Below are positions 22,650-49,437 of a DNA stretch of 64,000 nucleotides, piece by piece. Within the stretch, counting starts at the first letter, position 1, and the number at the start of each line of letters is the position of its first letter. The DNA comes from Nymphaea colorata. Taxonomy: Eukaryota > Streptophyta > Magnoliopsida > Nymphaeales > Nymphaeaceae. A program made the position numbers and the translations under genes. The notes beneath the pieces are model-generated. The model did no database searches. It was not told where the DNA came from and saw only the letters and a list, made by a program, of their open reading frames with translations. The stretch is taken from positions 25,524,412 to 25,588,411 of the forward strand of contig NC_045139.1 of NCBI RefSeq assembly GCF_008831285.2. Direction: 5' to 3'.

Positions 22650-24254
22650 ACAGTTTTTTTATTTCACTAAGATTTAACAATTTTTTATTTCTTGTCATGA
22701 GTGATTTTTGCCTAAAATATATGAGGACTCGCTCGTCTTGCATAGGAAAATTCTTATTCAGCTAAAATTTCACTTTAGATATCATTTCATCACTATTGTT
22801 TCCCATCCATAAGATGTCATTGACATAAAGCCAAAGGATGTTAAAACATGCTCCCGCTTTTTCCAAATATATACACTATGAGTGAGTTGGTTTGCCGCAT
22901 ATTATACTTCAGTAGTTGTTATATGAAAAACTAAACGCCATTATCCACGCCACTATTTTAAACCAAAGTACGTAAAGCTTTTTTAAATTGATACACTTTA
23001 TCCTTATTTTTCATCAATAAATTTTTTACTTATTCCATATGCCATTTAAGTTATCATATAAGAAGGTAATGTTCACAACCATACGCTATAGGTCGAAATT
23101 ATGATAGGCTACTATGGCTAATATAATGTTAATTGAAGCCAGCTTATACGCTGATATATATGTGTATGGATATCTATTAGTCACCAATATTGCTTTATAT
23201 TGATCGATAGAGCCATTTGATTCAATTTTTTTTAAAAACCTATTTGCAACAAATGAGTTTTCTTCCTTTTAAGAGATCAGACCATTCCAACAATTTTTTT
23301 TTTCGATGACTATATTTCTTCATTTATTGTATTTATCTATTTTAGAATTTTTTTATTAATAGTTTACTATATGTCAAATTATAAGTCATTTCATAAATGT
23401 CAACAGACTGACATGGTCCCCTTCTTAAACGTACGTAATAAACTTTTAAATGTGATGAATGGACTATGGACCTTTACTTACCGAGTAAAGTTTGTCTAAA
23501 TGATGTAGAAGGTTTATCAGTAGTTGGTTCATCGCCAATCTATTTGGCAGTTAGTTGATTACTTAATTAGTTATAGTTCGTTCATTAGTTTAACTTTTCA
23601 TCAAAATTTTATGTCACGATCAATAATATCATAATGATCCTCTATTTGACTATCAATTTCATAGTCGACTTCTCCAAGGAACAAAATGTCACAACTCTTT
23701 ATTAATCTTATATCTGGACTAAATAACTTGTACCACATCATTTCAAATTTTGTAAATTTGGCATTATAGTTATTTAACTTTCATAAGATATATTGGATTC
23801 GTCATACATGGTGCCTTTGGTAATTTATATTTTGCTATGCACAAAATTTCTTCCCTAAATTTTTTTGGCAAGAGTGCCCCAATAATATATTATGTTTAAG
23901 AGAGTTATATTACACATTTTTACGACATAATTTGCTGTGGTCATGTAGACATGGTTCTTTGCCTGCCTATGCCTAGTTCCCAACAATATTCCAAAAATTT
24001 ATTTGAGGTGTATTCTCCACCTTTTGTTTATGTTAGTTTTTTAATGTTCTTGCTAAGTTGGTTTTCGGTTTTTTCTTATACCCTGAATTTGTCAAGTGCT
24101 TCAGATTACTGTGAATAAAATTGATATGTCATACCTTAAGATGAAGGTTATACAATAAAGCAGTCCAATATTAGCAACCTTAATTATTGGTCTATGCATG
24201 TCAGTATGGATTAACTCAAGCAATTCTTTATCTCCTACTGTTTGTTTTGGAAAT

Positions 24255-24299
<45 letters not shown>

Positions 24300-24400
24300 T
24301 CTTTGAACATTTGCTTCATTAATTAATTAAGCATAATTTGTTGATCAGTAAAAAATTTCTTCTTCTTTATACTAATATGCCTAAGTCTTCAATCCAAGAA
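22650..24400 (-). mobile_element. Antisense Ty1/copia relic: reverse transcriptase region
   Basis: Read on the minus strand, broken frames show copia RT blocks in order: FLKKIESNGSIDQYKA (about 23,250-23,190), then ISAYKLASINIILAIVAYHN, then a stretch matching the VDDILL box (LYVNDILWMGNNSDEMISKV, about 22,850-22,790), and SSYILG near 22,720. Stops are frequent. Upstream sequence to 24,400 may hold the integrase part but is too decayed to prove. The (TA)n run at 24,256 sits inside or beside it. Confidence 0.65.
24256..24297. repeat. (TA)n microsatellite
   Basis: About 20 TA units without interruption. Confidence 0.9.
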
Positions 24401-25371
24401 TTCACATCGACAATCAAAACATAGTCACTATATAAGCTAAAACAATTGAAACATTATTTATTTTCTAAGAATGCTTAAACATGATATGTCCTCCTTAGAT
24501 TTTCTTTTAAAAAGCTCTCAACCATGCTTCTCTCTAGTGACATTCCCCAACATAAACTAAACTTCAGAACCCTTCTCAATCAATCAGGTGCATGAATCAA
24601 AAAGGTAGAAAAAGTACGTTAGCCAAGTCAATAAAATTTGATAATACATTGATTATGTATAGCACGGCTCCCAAGACATTTGCATAGTTGTCACCGATAT
24701 AAACTTTATTTTCTCTAGGGTTGCACTTCATCTCTAATGCTATCTTTGCTATTAGCTATGCGTTATTATAAGCCAAATATATCTTAATATATATGGAAAG
24801 AGCTACTAAAAGGCACTGCAAACAATGTGTCCATGCTAGGCATCTTGGTTCGATACTGTAAACAACATCATATGCACTTTAGCTTGGACCCTAGGGATGG
24901 GCAAACAAAGTATAAGTTTCGGCGGCTCTTAATTGAAGAGTAAGAAGATATAATCTTCCTACTCCTTCCAATTTAATTAGCATCTTAGTTCATAACATGA
25001 TACATTACGTGCCACAACTTATATTGTTTCATTCGTTCATTTTTTTCAATTTCAAGATATTTAAATTGAACTTTAAAAGTTTAAAATTGTAAAAACTCGT
25101 ATCAATAATGCAATGATACGATACGTATTAACCAATAAGGTCCCACACGGCACGTCACCGACCCTCGACTGTGCTCCCGACCTACTTGGTCTAGCGGAGA
25201 CCGAACACCGGGCTCGCCACGAATACTTCTTGGGTCTTGCAGATCGGGAAGAGGCTAACTGCTCGGCCTCGACTCGAATACCTTTTGGTTCTTGCAAATC
25301 GGCAAGAGGCTCAACCGGCCGCTTCTCTCGTTTTTTCCCTCCAGACAGCGTTGTGATAGAGAGAGAGAGAG
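24401..25371. other. Gene-free DNA and promoter/leader of the ankyrin gene
   Basis: 24,401-25,090 has no recognisable feature. 25,100-25,371 turns GC-rich and includes GGCACGTCACC and two imperfect direct copies of CTTGCA(G/A)ATCGG(G/C)AAGAGGCT (about 25,238 and 25,293), ending in a GA run just before the start codon. This is likely the promoter-proximal region and 5' UTR. Confidence 0.45.
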
Positions 25372-38240
<12,869 letters not shown>

Positions 38241-38506
38241 AGAGATTAATATATCTTAACTCTAATGTTCCTTTGACATCATGCGCAGGCATATTAGCAC
38301 AGTCGCATTGGAGTCTTTCTCTTTTTCCCTTTCATAGCTGTGGATTACATTCCCATTATAATTATGGTGTCTCTAGAATTATGCAACTCTTTTAAACTTA
38401 AATCTCTTCGGGCCATTTTTGCTGTGGCTGCAAAACATGTACTTGCCTTTTTTTAAAAAAAAATATATAATTTCCCTTGCCTGCCCCTAAGAAGGTGTGA
38501 AGTTCT

Positions 38507-38612
38507 ATTCTTTCCCACAGTAAATTGCATTACTATGGGAAAGAATACAGAAATTTAAAGCACATCAATGTGCTGCAACCGTTTTCTGGTTGCAGCAAAT
38601 TGATGTGCTTTT
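38507..38612. repeat. Two adjacent hairpins downstream of the ankyrin gene
   Basis: Hairpin 1: ATTCTTTCCCACAGTA (38,507-38,522) against TACTATGGGAAAGAAT, one mismatch, 8-nt loop. Hairpin 2: AAAGCACATCAATGTGCTGC and following bases (38,557-38,580) against GGTTGCAGCAAATTGATGTG and following bases (38,588-38,611), about 23 paired bases with one mismatch and a 7-nt loop. They lie 270-370 nt after the stop codon and may be in the 3' UTR, or may be remains of a small element. Confidence 0.7.
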
Positions 38613-39439
38613 TTATTTCCCTCAGTAGAAGAGAAGAATTTTCTGTGTTGGAAGATGCGCTGTGGTGCAACTAATGGCTAGGGCATAAGAGGACCATTAA
38701 GGAGAGGAAGTGCAGGAGCTGGGGAATCCACAAGCTTGAGGCTAATCTTTTTGGAATCTATTATTCCTGTAATCTGTCAATTTTTATGAACCCAACTTTA
38801 CTTTGAATTAAAGAAATTATGCCCTACGTAGTATGGCTTCTGGATCTTTTTGAGATGCAGTCATTGTAATCAGATGGCAACTAAATCTGACGTGAATTTA
38901 CAAAGAATGAACGGTTCTGAAGAGCCGGAAAGAAAAGCCGACACTTCAAATCTCTCAAAAGAGACATGATGAGGTTAAACCTCAATATATACAACAGCAA
39001 GACAGAAATAGCTGTTGGACTAACGGTAGAAACCTAACCATTGGGTCGACTAGATTTAACAGCCATATCAGGGCTGAGCTAAAATAAGCAGTAGGAAAAT
39101 CAAATCTTACGAAAAAAGAAATAGAAAATACATGAAAAGGTACGAAGTAACAGAAAATAAACTTTGTATACACTGTATATGAATCATGTGATATTTGTGT
39201 GCATATGTGCTTATATATATATGTATATATAATTCACGATCATTCATCCCACCTAAGATTTGGGGATCCTAAGGAAGACATGAAAAGCCAGTCCCATTAA
39301 ACTAATTGCATAATTTAACATCGCTTTTAAAACATACATTAGTTGCATGATTGACACCTTTCAAAATTAATTGTGTTCTAATTACCAAAAAATTTTTAAG
39401 AAGGAAAGTATGGTGGTCAATTGATATTCTAAAGTAAAA
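38613..39439. other. Intergenic, nothing recognised
   Basis: Probable 3' end of the ankyrin transcript followed by AT-rich DNA. No coding features. Confidence 0.4.
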
Positions 39440-39459
39440 AAAAAAAAAAAAAAGAAGAG

Positions 39460-39660
39460 AGGGAGACTGATGGTCTTCTTAAAGAACTCTTCATGAACAT
39501 TACGACAATCTAAATCTATTTCAATATGTTTGGTTTTCTCATCAAATGTATAGTCCGAAGCCATCTTGGACCCTCTTGGCTGCGCTGTGCTTGGATGCAC
39601 TTAAAATATAAATAACATCGTGGTGATAGCAACAAAGTTTTGATGAATCTTCAATTATCA
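39460..39660 (-). mobile_element. Ty1/copia RNase H relic
   Basis: The minus strand encodes TFDEKTKHIEIDLDCRNVHE, the copia box F-HERTKHIEIDCHFVRE, ending in FFKKTIS at about 39,460. Upstream bases out of frame resemble the preceding CDN-SAI segment. An isolated fragment. Confidence 0.7.
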
Positions 39661-41806
39661 CCTCCATGTCTTTGGGCAGGCTTCTTCACCAATGTTTAAA
39701 ATGTACCAAGTCAACAAGTTGACTTGGCTGACTCAGATCAGCTTGCCTTATACGAGGTCAACCTAGTGTCTGGACTCAGAAGCATAAGACTTGAGTTGAC
39801 TCCCCCAATCAGCCAACTTGGCCGAATCACGAGTCAACTGGACTCGGGGGTTGATTTCTGTCGATCTATTTCCCGCAAAAATTTAGGCAGTTCAGCTTGA
39901 CCTTCTTGGCTCGTAATGAGACAGAATTCCTCAAAGAGCGCTGGCAATTTTTGTGTGGTCATTTCGCAAAAGATAATAATTATGAAACTTGTTTCAGTTA
40001 AAACTTAAAAGTATGTAGTATGTTTTACAAATCTAATGTCACTGAATTTTATATTACAAGAAGTAACCAAGTTAGTGCCTGAGTGTGGTAACTATTAAGA
40101 AAGTCTCGTAATTTTGTTTCTTAAACATCTGTCACCCTTAAAATTTATAATCCAGGAAGAGAAAGAAAAATAAGATATCTTCGGGCTAAGGTTACCCATG
40201 GTTCATCCCCAGTGACAGTGCAGGAAAAGTGATTCTCATGCAAGTTTTGTATATCTTGGCAAAGTACTCCCATCTTATTTACTGGTCACGTATTACGGTA
40301 ATAGTCCTAATGGTAAAATTATCTATCTTATCGAGGGCTCGACTTGAGTTGCATATAACTCGGCTCAAGTCAACTTGAGCTCGACTTGTTTAAGCTTATG
40401 TCCCTGATTATATATTTCATGTTTTTCAAGTGACAAATGTATGATGAACTCTATTATCTTCTCCAAAAAAGGATAAACATGGGAGGATCTCTCTCTTTAT
40501 TCCGAAACAAACCCTCCTGGATGATAGGCTTCCTACCTTTTTTATTAATAAAAAAATGACAAAATAACCATACACCAGAGACAAAAAAAATGGGTATTTA
40601 TGAGAGGTAAATCCCCAGCTCTACACAAAAATAACAAAAAACACCATAGGAAAACCACTAAAGAGCACATCAAGGCACCCAGTATCTGGATTCTCTACAC
40701 AACTTGTTTAAGTTTGAATTTGAAATTATACAAATAAGTACTAGTGTTAAATGAGTGTAATCAAGTTTAATCGAGTCGAGTTCAACCAACTCAAAGTCGA
40801 CTCGTTTACAAACTCGAGTTATCGGTTAAGCTCAAACTCGACTCATTTAATTAATGAGTCAAACTCGAGTTGAACTAAACCAACAGAGTTTGAGTCAGCC
40901 TGAGTTGGCTGGACTTGTTGAACATCTCTAATCCTATTTCTGGAAATTTTAGAAGTTTCCAAAAATGTCCTTGAAATTATTGATTTAGAAGAATAAATAA
41001 CACCTGAATTAAATCTGTTATGATTTGAATGACTAACAGTTCATCTCCTCAAACGATTACCTCTTTCTATTTCTCTAAGGTCTCTTCTCCAGTGGCCTCT
41101 CTGTCTCTCTCTGCTGACTGATGGAATAGGTACACGTGGTTGAGAGAGAGAGAGAGGAAGAGAGAGAGAGAGAGAGAGAGGGTGGCCCCTAGGGTTGGTT
41201 TGAACGAGGTTTAGAGAAGTTGCACCCCATCTATGATCATACAATTAAAGGGCCTCCTATATGAAATTTGCCATGCAGAGAAGCTATCTGGCAAGCTGAT
41301 TTCAATTTTCTTATACAATTTTATATGGCGTGTTTGTGCTTTCTACATAAGAATCATAGTTGTGCACTTGTACTTTTAAAACCAAATATTTGAACGTACT
41401 TTTTTCTTTTTCAACCTTTGGCTTTATGTAGATGTGATCTCCACCGTCCAAAACGTAAAAAAATCAAGGTCCAATTAATATAGTTGGAAATATAAATTGA
41501 AAATTTCGAGGATCTAAGCCTTTTGGAACTTTATACGTGGGCTATGAATCTTATTTATACATCCAAATAATAAAAAATTAAGATACCTGATTATTGACGG
41601 CATATATATTTGGAGTTGAAGACGAAAAGCAAGAATATTTTAACTTTTAGAATTGAGAAACTTACAAAGAAAAAAAACTCAAATTTTTATTATTGAAAAG
41701 AACTGCCTAATGTTTGACAATTTATAGAATCACCTTCTGAGTGTATAAAATAATTATCGCTAGCATCATAAATGAAAAACAATAAATGTACAACAAAATT
41801 CAATCC
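39661..41806. other. Intergenic repeat-rich DNA
   Basis: 39,690-39,900 holds repeated AGTTGACT/ACTCGAGT-like words. 40,320-40,930 is rich in GACTCGAGTT and ends GTTGAACATCTCTA, resembling the family C MITE. 41,130-41,180 is a (GA)n run. 41,240-41,806 contains the 3' flank of the LAF3-like gene. No gene on the plus strand was recognised. Confidence 0.45.
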
Positions 41807-44800
41807 TTATGCTGAATAGAATCCAGCCCAATCTTCAGAATAGACCAGCTTTCCCCCGACATATGTACTAACAACAGAAGCAGATACTTCTTCAGCAAAG
41901 TCTCTCCACGAATTGGTAGACAGAACAACAAAATCTGCGAGTTTTCCTGGAGAAAGTGAGCCAATCTGATCATCCAAGAAGCATGCATAAGCAGCAGAAA
42001 TGGTGGACCTGAAAAAGTAGATGAATAAGGTTTAAGGGGAGAGAAATACACAGTAAAATAGATCCAAAGATCTCCACGCTACTTGCAAGTTGAGCTTCTG
42101 ACTACCTTATGGTCCTTTGGTTAAAACAACGACGTAAAAAAAAGAGGAAGTAGCAGCCACTGGATTCCATATTCTAGAATGGTTATCTGAACATAACCTA
42201 GCCCTCTGGCCTAAGTCACATGGGTACGGGTACGGTTTGGGTATGGGTATGAAAACTTTAAAAAATGTGGGTACGGGGGCACGGCAGGATACAGATACAG
42301 ATACGACGACATGGGTACGTGGACTTTACTGAAGTACCCATGTGACTTGGCCTCTGGCAGATACTTGGTAGCAAGGAAGGGCAGTCAAATCATGTGACAG
42401 AATGGACCACAGAAAGATGCAGGCTATAGATATATATCCGCAGCATGTTTTTTCTGGAATGGGATACAACGTGGTCTGGGACTTTGACTACCTGGGCTGA
42501 CTTATCACTTCTGAAAGCCCTCACATGCTAGCACAGGGAGATTATTTCAGCATATCCCCATAATGGACGACCTAGATTGTGTTGCACAGATCATGGACTA
42601 CAGAAAATCTAGATACCAGACCATTCAAAAGTGGCTGCAATCAGTATGTCCGAAAGAACTGCATCAAGTGTGGAAGACATTTACGCATTTAATGCATCAT
42701 TTATTGTCAAGCATTCAGAAGGATTCCAAGCATGACTCCAACTGGGGGGTGTTCTGCTTACTGCCGCTTTGATTGCTCCTAAAGGATTGATGTCTGCAAC
42801 CTGAAAAGCACATACATAAGAAGTTAGGTTGTGAGTAATGAAAGGGTAGATTTTTAGCATTTTGGGGTTGTACTGTGCAAATTCAAAAGAGAAATTTAAA
42901 GCCAAGCTCACTGGCCAATCAGATCCAAATGCTAGTCTAGCGTTGCTTTTGAGAAGTGACTGAAATAAGTAAGACTCCTTTAGAGCTCTATCATGACCAA
43001 GCTTCTTTATAGCGGCATCAGCATCATCCAAGAGGTGCTGTGGCTGTGAAATTGTACAGTTAAAAGACTTTAAGTTAAAACTATTTTCATAAAGAACTGA
43101 AGGCTAGAGCGAACTTATAACTCCAGTATGTTGAAAAGATTATTATCTATCCTCATTTGCAAATAACACACTGAAAGCAACTCAGGTCCTGAAATAATAA
43201 CAGCAGTCCAAGAGAAAAGAGAAGACGTTTGTGCACACACATAAACATACAAGTGAATGCTCTTTTTAAGATAACACACATTTTCTTGGTTAGTGTTTGT
43301 GCGTATATATCCAATGGTGATCCAAAAGCATAAGCAATCAATTCTTTTCTCTGAACATGCATGATCCACATGCCAATTCTGAAGAAGAGAGTCAACACGC
43401 CTATATACATGCTTAGATACACATACATGTGAACGGACTTTCTGAAATAGCACACATACATCCCCAAGAAATTAAGCCAATGCTGATATAGTTGTATAAA
43501 CAATTATATTTTGCGCTGTAAAGGTGAATTCATTTCTATCTATATGCAAAAGAAGAAGCATTTTACTTCAGCATGTCAAAGAAAGTACTTAGCTACATAA
43601 TCAATAAAGATGAAAGGGATACTGCAAGGTTTGTGCCTCTTGTGATACGAACATAAATAGTCAAGCAATTAATGCAAAACAATAAAAATTCCAATAAAGA
43701 TGTAGAAACTGACGGATGCATGTAGGTAATAAAAGACTTTTGACAATTCAAAATTTCAATATTACGTTCTTATGCAAAATCTGCTAAATGAAAGATGTTC
43801 AAAGCAAAATCAGTAATTATGATTTACAAATTATAAGTCATTTGATTTTCATGTAAATACATACATATTATTGGTAAAGGAGGAAAAGTATACTGCAGCA
43901 AATAAGATAGGGTCACTGCAGAAACCTGTACAGAAGCAATCACACTTTGTTCACCAAAACATATTGTAGCTTCAGGCACCAAATGCTGGGCATGCTCAAT
44001 CTGCAAAATAAGTAAGAGCAAATTTTAGTGACCATAAAGATTTTCGAAGTCCTTGAGAAACAGGGATGAGAACGAAAATCGCAACAATGTCCAATCAAGT
44101 AGTGTATTACCCTGAATCTTCTATCACGGACTCCATTGGTGGAAACTAGAACCTTGTTCAGTTCAAGCATCAAGTCATTTGCTTTGTCTCCAATTGCATG
44201 CACAGCAATCTGTCAAAAGGTGGAAAACTCAGTTTTTCTCACCAGATGGTGATCAGAAGCAACACAAAGAAATCAAAAACTCCCAAAAAGAACCTGAACT
44301 CCAAGTTTATCTGCTTCAATTGTGTTATTCAAGATCCAGTTATGATCTGTCACTTCAAGGCCAAAATTGTTGGGCTCATCCAGATAAGGCTTGTGAAATC
44401 CAAAAATATATGTTAGTGTAGACTATTGAAGAGGAAAAAAAAAAGAAATTAAAAAAAAAAGACCCTCCGTGCAACAAGAAATTTACTGAGATTGAAAGCA
44501 AATCACATAACTAGAGTTGAGGAAGCATTAAAATTTCTGTAAAAATGTGCAAAACCATCAAAACCCAACCAGAATGAACTCCAAAAGGTTGTGGAAAGGA
44601 AGCACAATTATCAGTAGAAATAAATATAGTACAACAGGGTTAAAATTCTTGAATTGAAACAAAGGCTTAATAATTTGACGTGAAGAATGATGGCTCATTC
44701 ATTTTACTTCATCCAACAATAGCGATTAGTGGCAGGCCAATTTGGCAGCTCTTTTCCATGGTGGTTGCTCAAAACAAGATCCTTTTATCAGAAAATCATA

Positions 44801-47800
44801 TTATATAGACTACGAATGTTGAAGGAAATTTTGCAATGTGCCTTGGCAGCCAGGTCAAAAAGACGAAAATGAAGCCTCTTGGTAAGGATTCTATCAACTT
44901 AGAAATGAGACAGCTGAAACCATATGATGCATCAGCATATGAGAATGGAACTGCAGCCATCAGAATGCAACATTTGAACTGCAGAGAAATTCACATATAA
45001 CACTATTTTTCAAAATGCTGTGATCATATCATCAAACAGAGGATAATGAAAAACAAATGGCAAAATATCATGAGGTTTTGAAATATTGCCAAAATAAACT
45101 ACAAAAAGTATTGACAATAATTAATATCATGACATTTTCCCTTGGAAGATTTTTTAATGCATCTTGTCTTCTTTTTTCCATTTTTTGTTTACTTTGACAT
45201 TTTAAAAACTAGTTTACATATTTATTAATGCTTTTATAAGTATTGAAAGTCAATGTTGTTAGGGTCTTTTTAGGAAATATTTATGTTTTGGGGGGCTTTC
45301 TTTAATGTTTTGATTTATTTTGCGGGCTGCTGATGTAATTTTATTAGTTGACCCTAATCTCTTATTAGCATGGATTAGGGCTAACGCAATTAATTCTTTC
45401 TTCTCTCCCACAAACTTGTCTCTACATGGCATCAGAGCACCCCAAACCTAGGACTGCCTGATGCCGGCAAGTTTGTTGGCTTCTTCTTCTTCCTTTTTTT
45501 CGTTTTCTCTTCTCTATCTTCCACTTTCTCCCTCCCTTTCACTTTTTTATCTCTAAAGCGTGTGGAAGCTGTTGCTGGACATTAAAAGGAGCTAATCACT
45601 GCTGATCCTCATGAAGACGCGATTAGATGCCCATTTTTGTTTTCTATTATGGAGTTATTGGGTGGTTATATTGATGCCGGTTGGTTCTGCCTATGTTCGT
45701 TGATGATTGGTTGATTTTTTATCGTTAAATGTGCTGTTATTGCTGTGCTTGACATCCACCAAGTCAGATACTCTTTGGTTATTGGAGTTTTCTGCTGTGG
45801 ATGTTGAAAAGCTTGTTTATGTCTGGTCGTGGCCGTCAGATTCAATCTTGTGATCAGATTTGAATCTGTATTTTTATTATCCTGTGGTTGCATTTGTTGG
45901 TGGTCTGGCATTGGTAGTATAGATCACATTCTGTCGAGATACTGGTTTAGATCAAGTTGTGGATTTTCTGGTTGCCTATGCCAGTGCCATGGATTGCACA
46001 TATTCTTCTTATACCGCTGGGTCTTTTTTTTGCTTGGACTGCGTACTTTACATATTCTTGGGCTCTATGGCAGAGGATAAGAATCATGAAGGTGAATGTA
46101 AATCTGAAATTGTAGAAAATTATAAAGCCTTTGCTAACCCTTTCTCGTATGGGTCATCAGTCAAATTAGACGACACCAACTATGAAAGATAGTCATCTAC
46201 TTTTACAACGTCAGTGGTCGGACATCGAAAAAGATCATATTATTTCTGAAGAGGAGCCAAAAAAGGTAGGAAATGATTTGGGTTATGAACGACATCCACC
46301 CACATATTTCAGACAGCCTTGTCTACTATACTACTGATAAGCAGATGTAGGAGTTTTTACAAGATATATACTTCCAATATAAGAATACGAGCAGGATTTT
46401 TACAGGTGGAACAGAAGATGTTTCAGGTTCAGCATGGAAATCAGAGCCTTGCGTAGTACCTCTCTTTGGTCAAGTCTACCTATAAGAGGCTGAATTTAGT
46501 TCAGGCAGCCACAAAAAACTTGTTATAAAACTCATTACGAGAAAAGTATAGTTGCCAGATTCTTAGCTTGGTTATCTCCTGAGTATGTTGTTAAAGTACA
46601 GATGCTAACAGGTACTGAGATTCCTATTCTTGCCAATGCATATAATTGTGTTAGTTGCCTTGCAATCACCTTTCCTTAGGCATCAAATGACACTCCTCCT
46701 TCAACATTTGTGGTGACAGGTAAATGAAAACCTTGATCAAGCTGACAAGGGAAGGTTTAATCGAGGATTTTAGAGAAGAAATCCTCGATTCAAGGGTTTG
46801 GAGCTTTGTAACATGGGTACTGTGCCTTCAGAGCAGTACCCGCACCGTACCGGTATAGGTACGTAGTTGGGTACTCCGTTGATAGTACCGGGTACGGTCA
46901 GAGTACGAATCTGTCCACTTTCGGACTCTGTCAAAGTTGATCGAGTCCAAAAGCGTCCATAGTTAGATTCATCACACGTTTTAAATTTTTAATTATCCAC
47001 CTCCCTCCAAGGGATGCCCGCTCTGTGTCTCTCTCTCCCCCTTGCCCTGTGCCCTCTCTCTCGTCCTGTGCCCTCTCTCTCGCAGTCAATAGCTTCGCCC
47101 TCTTGCCCCTCACCCTGTGCTCTCTCTCTCAAGGGTCAGATGCCCTAGCCACTCGCCCTGCCATCCCTTACAATGCTAAACATTGAATGCACAACATAAG
47201 AAGATGCCTCATGAGGAAGAACACCAGGTCGGCATCGTTTGGCTGCATCAAATGAAACATTGGGTAAGAAACACCAATGTTTTACATCTGCAAGTATTTC
47301 CTAGGGGTGGGCATCGGGCCGGGCCGGCCCGGACCGCTAAGGCCCGGCCCGGGTCGGCCCATCGGGCCTGAAGCCCGGCCGGGGCCCGGCCCGATAACAT
47401 TGTCGGGCCGGGCCGGGTACCGGGCCTGGCCACAAAAAATTAGGCCCGGCCCGGCCCGATGAAGTATAAAACCGGTCGAGCACTCTCTTTTCTTCATTTC
47501 TCGCCCTCGTTTTCTCTCTCCCCGTGGGCGTTCCTTCCTCGTCTGGTGGTGGAGCTTTCATCTTCTTCAATGGGTAACGAACCAGAGAGAGAGTCGGTCT
47601 TCCCCTCCCCGTGTTAGGATCTCCCACCATCACGACCACTGATAGACTGATCAGCGCTTGCAGCTGCCGCCGCCTCTTCTGCCACTCTCGGGTTTCAGCA
47701 CTGCCACTGTGAGGAAGACGACCTCCCAACCAGGTGCGTCTTTTCCGGCTGCTGCCTTCTTTGCGACGGGGATGAACCGGCAGCAAGGAGGAGCGACAGG

Positions 47801-49389
47801 AGGCCGCCTGCGTCTTCAATACTGTGTTATTCATTCCCCCCCCCCCCCTCCAACAAATCGCCTCTTCTGCAACTCTCACGCTATTCCCCACTCTTGGAGC
47901 TCTCCAGCAACAGGAAGATTGAAGAAAACGTCCCTGCTGTCGGGTCCATAGCAGGAGAAAAGGAAATCGAGGGTTTGGTTCTCTGCGAAAAGGAATGACT
48001 AAACGGGAGAGGGTTTACGGATCAGAGGGGGAGCGGGAGCCGAAGGGGCGGGGGGCAGCCCGGGAAGGGGGAACTGGGAAGGGGAAGGGGGAGGGAGACG
48101 AGAAGGGGGAGGGAAACGGGCCCACCGGGCCGCCGTCGGGCCGGCTATCCAGCTCGGGCCCGGCCCGCTTCCACTGTCGGGCCCGGGCCCGGCGGCGGCC
48201 CGGCCCGACGCCTAGCCTTAGTATTTCCCCAAACCAGAAAACATATCTTCCCTCCCTGACGCCCATTGCATTTCCTGTGGAGGTTCTTCATCATTGAAGC
48301 CCCACAACCTTGCCCTAATTCCCATTTCGTTTGAGGTATTTCCCCAGCCAGTCATGCCCCCTTGCCCTCTCTCAATCTCTCGCATGCTTTGTTTTTCCCC
48401 ATTTTAGGTTGTGTTTTTATCACAGCCTGCTTACGATTTGCTTCTTAACCAATGTGTCTAGTATGATTGTGGTTGATTTCTGAAGATTTTGTGAAGATCA
48501 AGCTCCTTTCTTCATTTTTTGTTCTTCCGTTTTCTCATATGTGCCTTTCTCGTATATCTACTATGTTTGCCATTTATATGTATATATGTGTGTGTGTACG
48601 GCCGTACCCTCGCACCCAAGTTTTTTGAAAATGATCCCTATCCGTACCCCCACCAACACCTGTACCGGCACCCGTACCCATACCTATGTGACATAGGTTT
48701 CTCATACCATGTTCCAAGCGAGATAGAGACAGTCCATTGCATTTGCCCTAATCCCACATTAATAGGGGATTTAGGTCAATAACAACATTACAAAGAAGTA
48801 TTTAAATAAAACAAAAAAATTAAAGACACTCCATGACACATAAGAATATAAAACAAGCACATTAAATATTTGCGAACTACTCCCCTAAGACATCAACAAC
48901 ACATGGTATAACAAACAACAAAGATAAATTTCAGCCCTATAAAGAGGATTATTGAAGATGAGAGACGACAATGGCAGGAGACAGTAGTGAAGATGGCATG
49001 AGCAGTGAGAGAAAGGCAACAATGTTGAGGAAGAGAGAGAGAAGGTGACAAGGGCAGCAATGAAGAGAGAGAGAGAGACAGAGACAGAGAGAAGGTAATG
49101 TTGAGGTTGGAAGAGAAATAAGAATGATAATCTAGGTTTGGCAGACCCATTTTTTGTATTTTTGGTGATATTTTAGTACTTCAGGACTTTAAGTTTAGTA
49201 ATATGTACTTTACGAATATAAACAATGAATGAATGTGTCATTTGTTTATACATACACATACATATGCACAGATATATAGCTGTCCTTCTGCACCTAAGTT
49301 TTTGAAAATGCTTCACACCAATGTCTGCACCTACACACATATCAGCACCGATACCTACACCCATGCGACACAGATGGCAATATCAATAG

Positions 49390-49437
<48 letters not shown>

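Noticed and set aside
42681-43031. Single 116-codon frame as an independent gene
   Set aside because: It contains two true exons of the LAF3-like gene read through the intron between them; the donor after GSDWP and the acceptor before VADINPLG restore the family sequence.
43115-43503. Two overlapping 112-116-codon minus-strand frames
   Set aside because: They lie in an intron of the LAF3-like gene; Cys/Tyr/Val-rich with no family features and no splice sites fitting the gene.
47337-48297. Long open frames in the GC-rich hAT-like element
   Set aside because: They arise from GGGCCC repeats and GC-rich cargo lacking stops; peptides are Pro/Arg/Gly-rich without a transposase signature.
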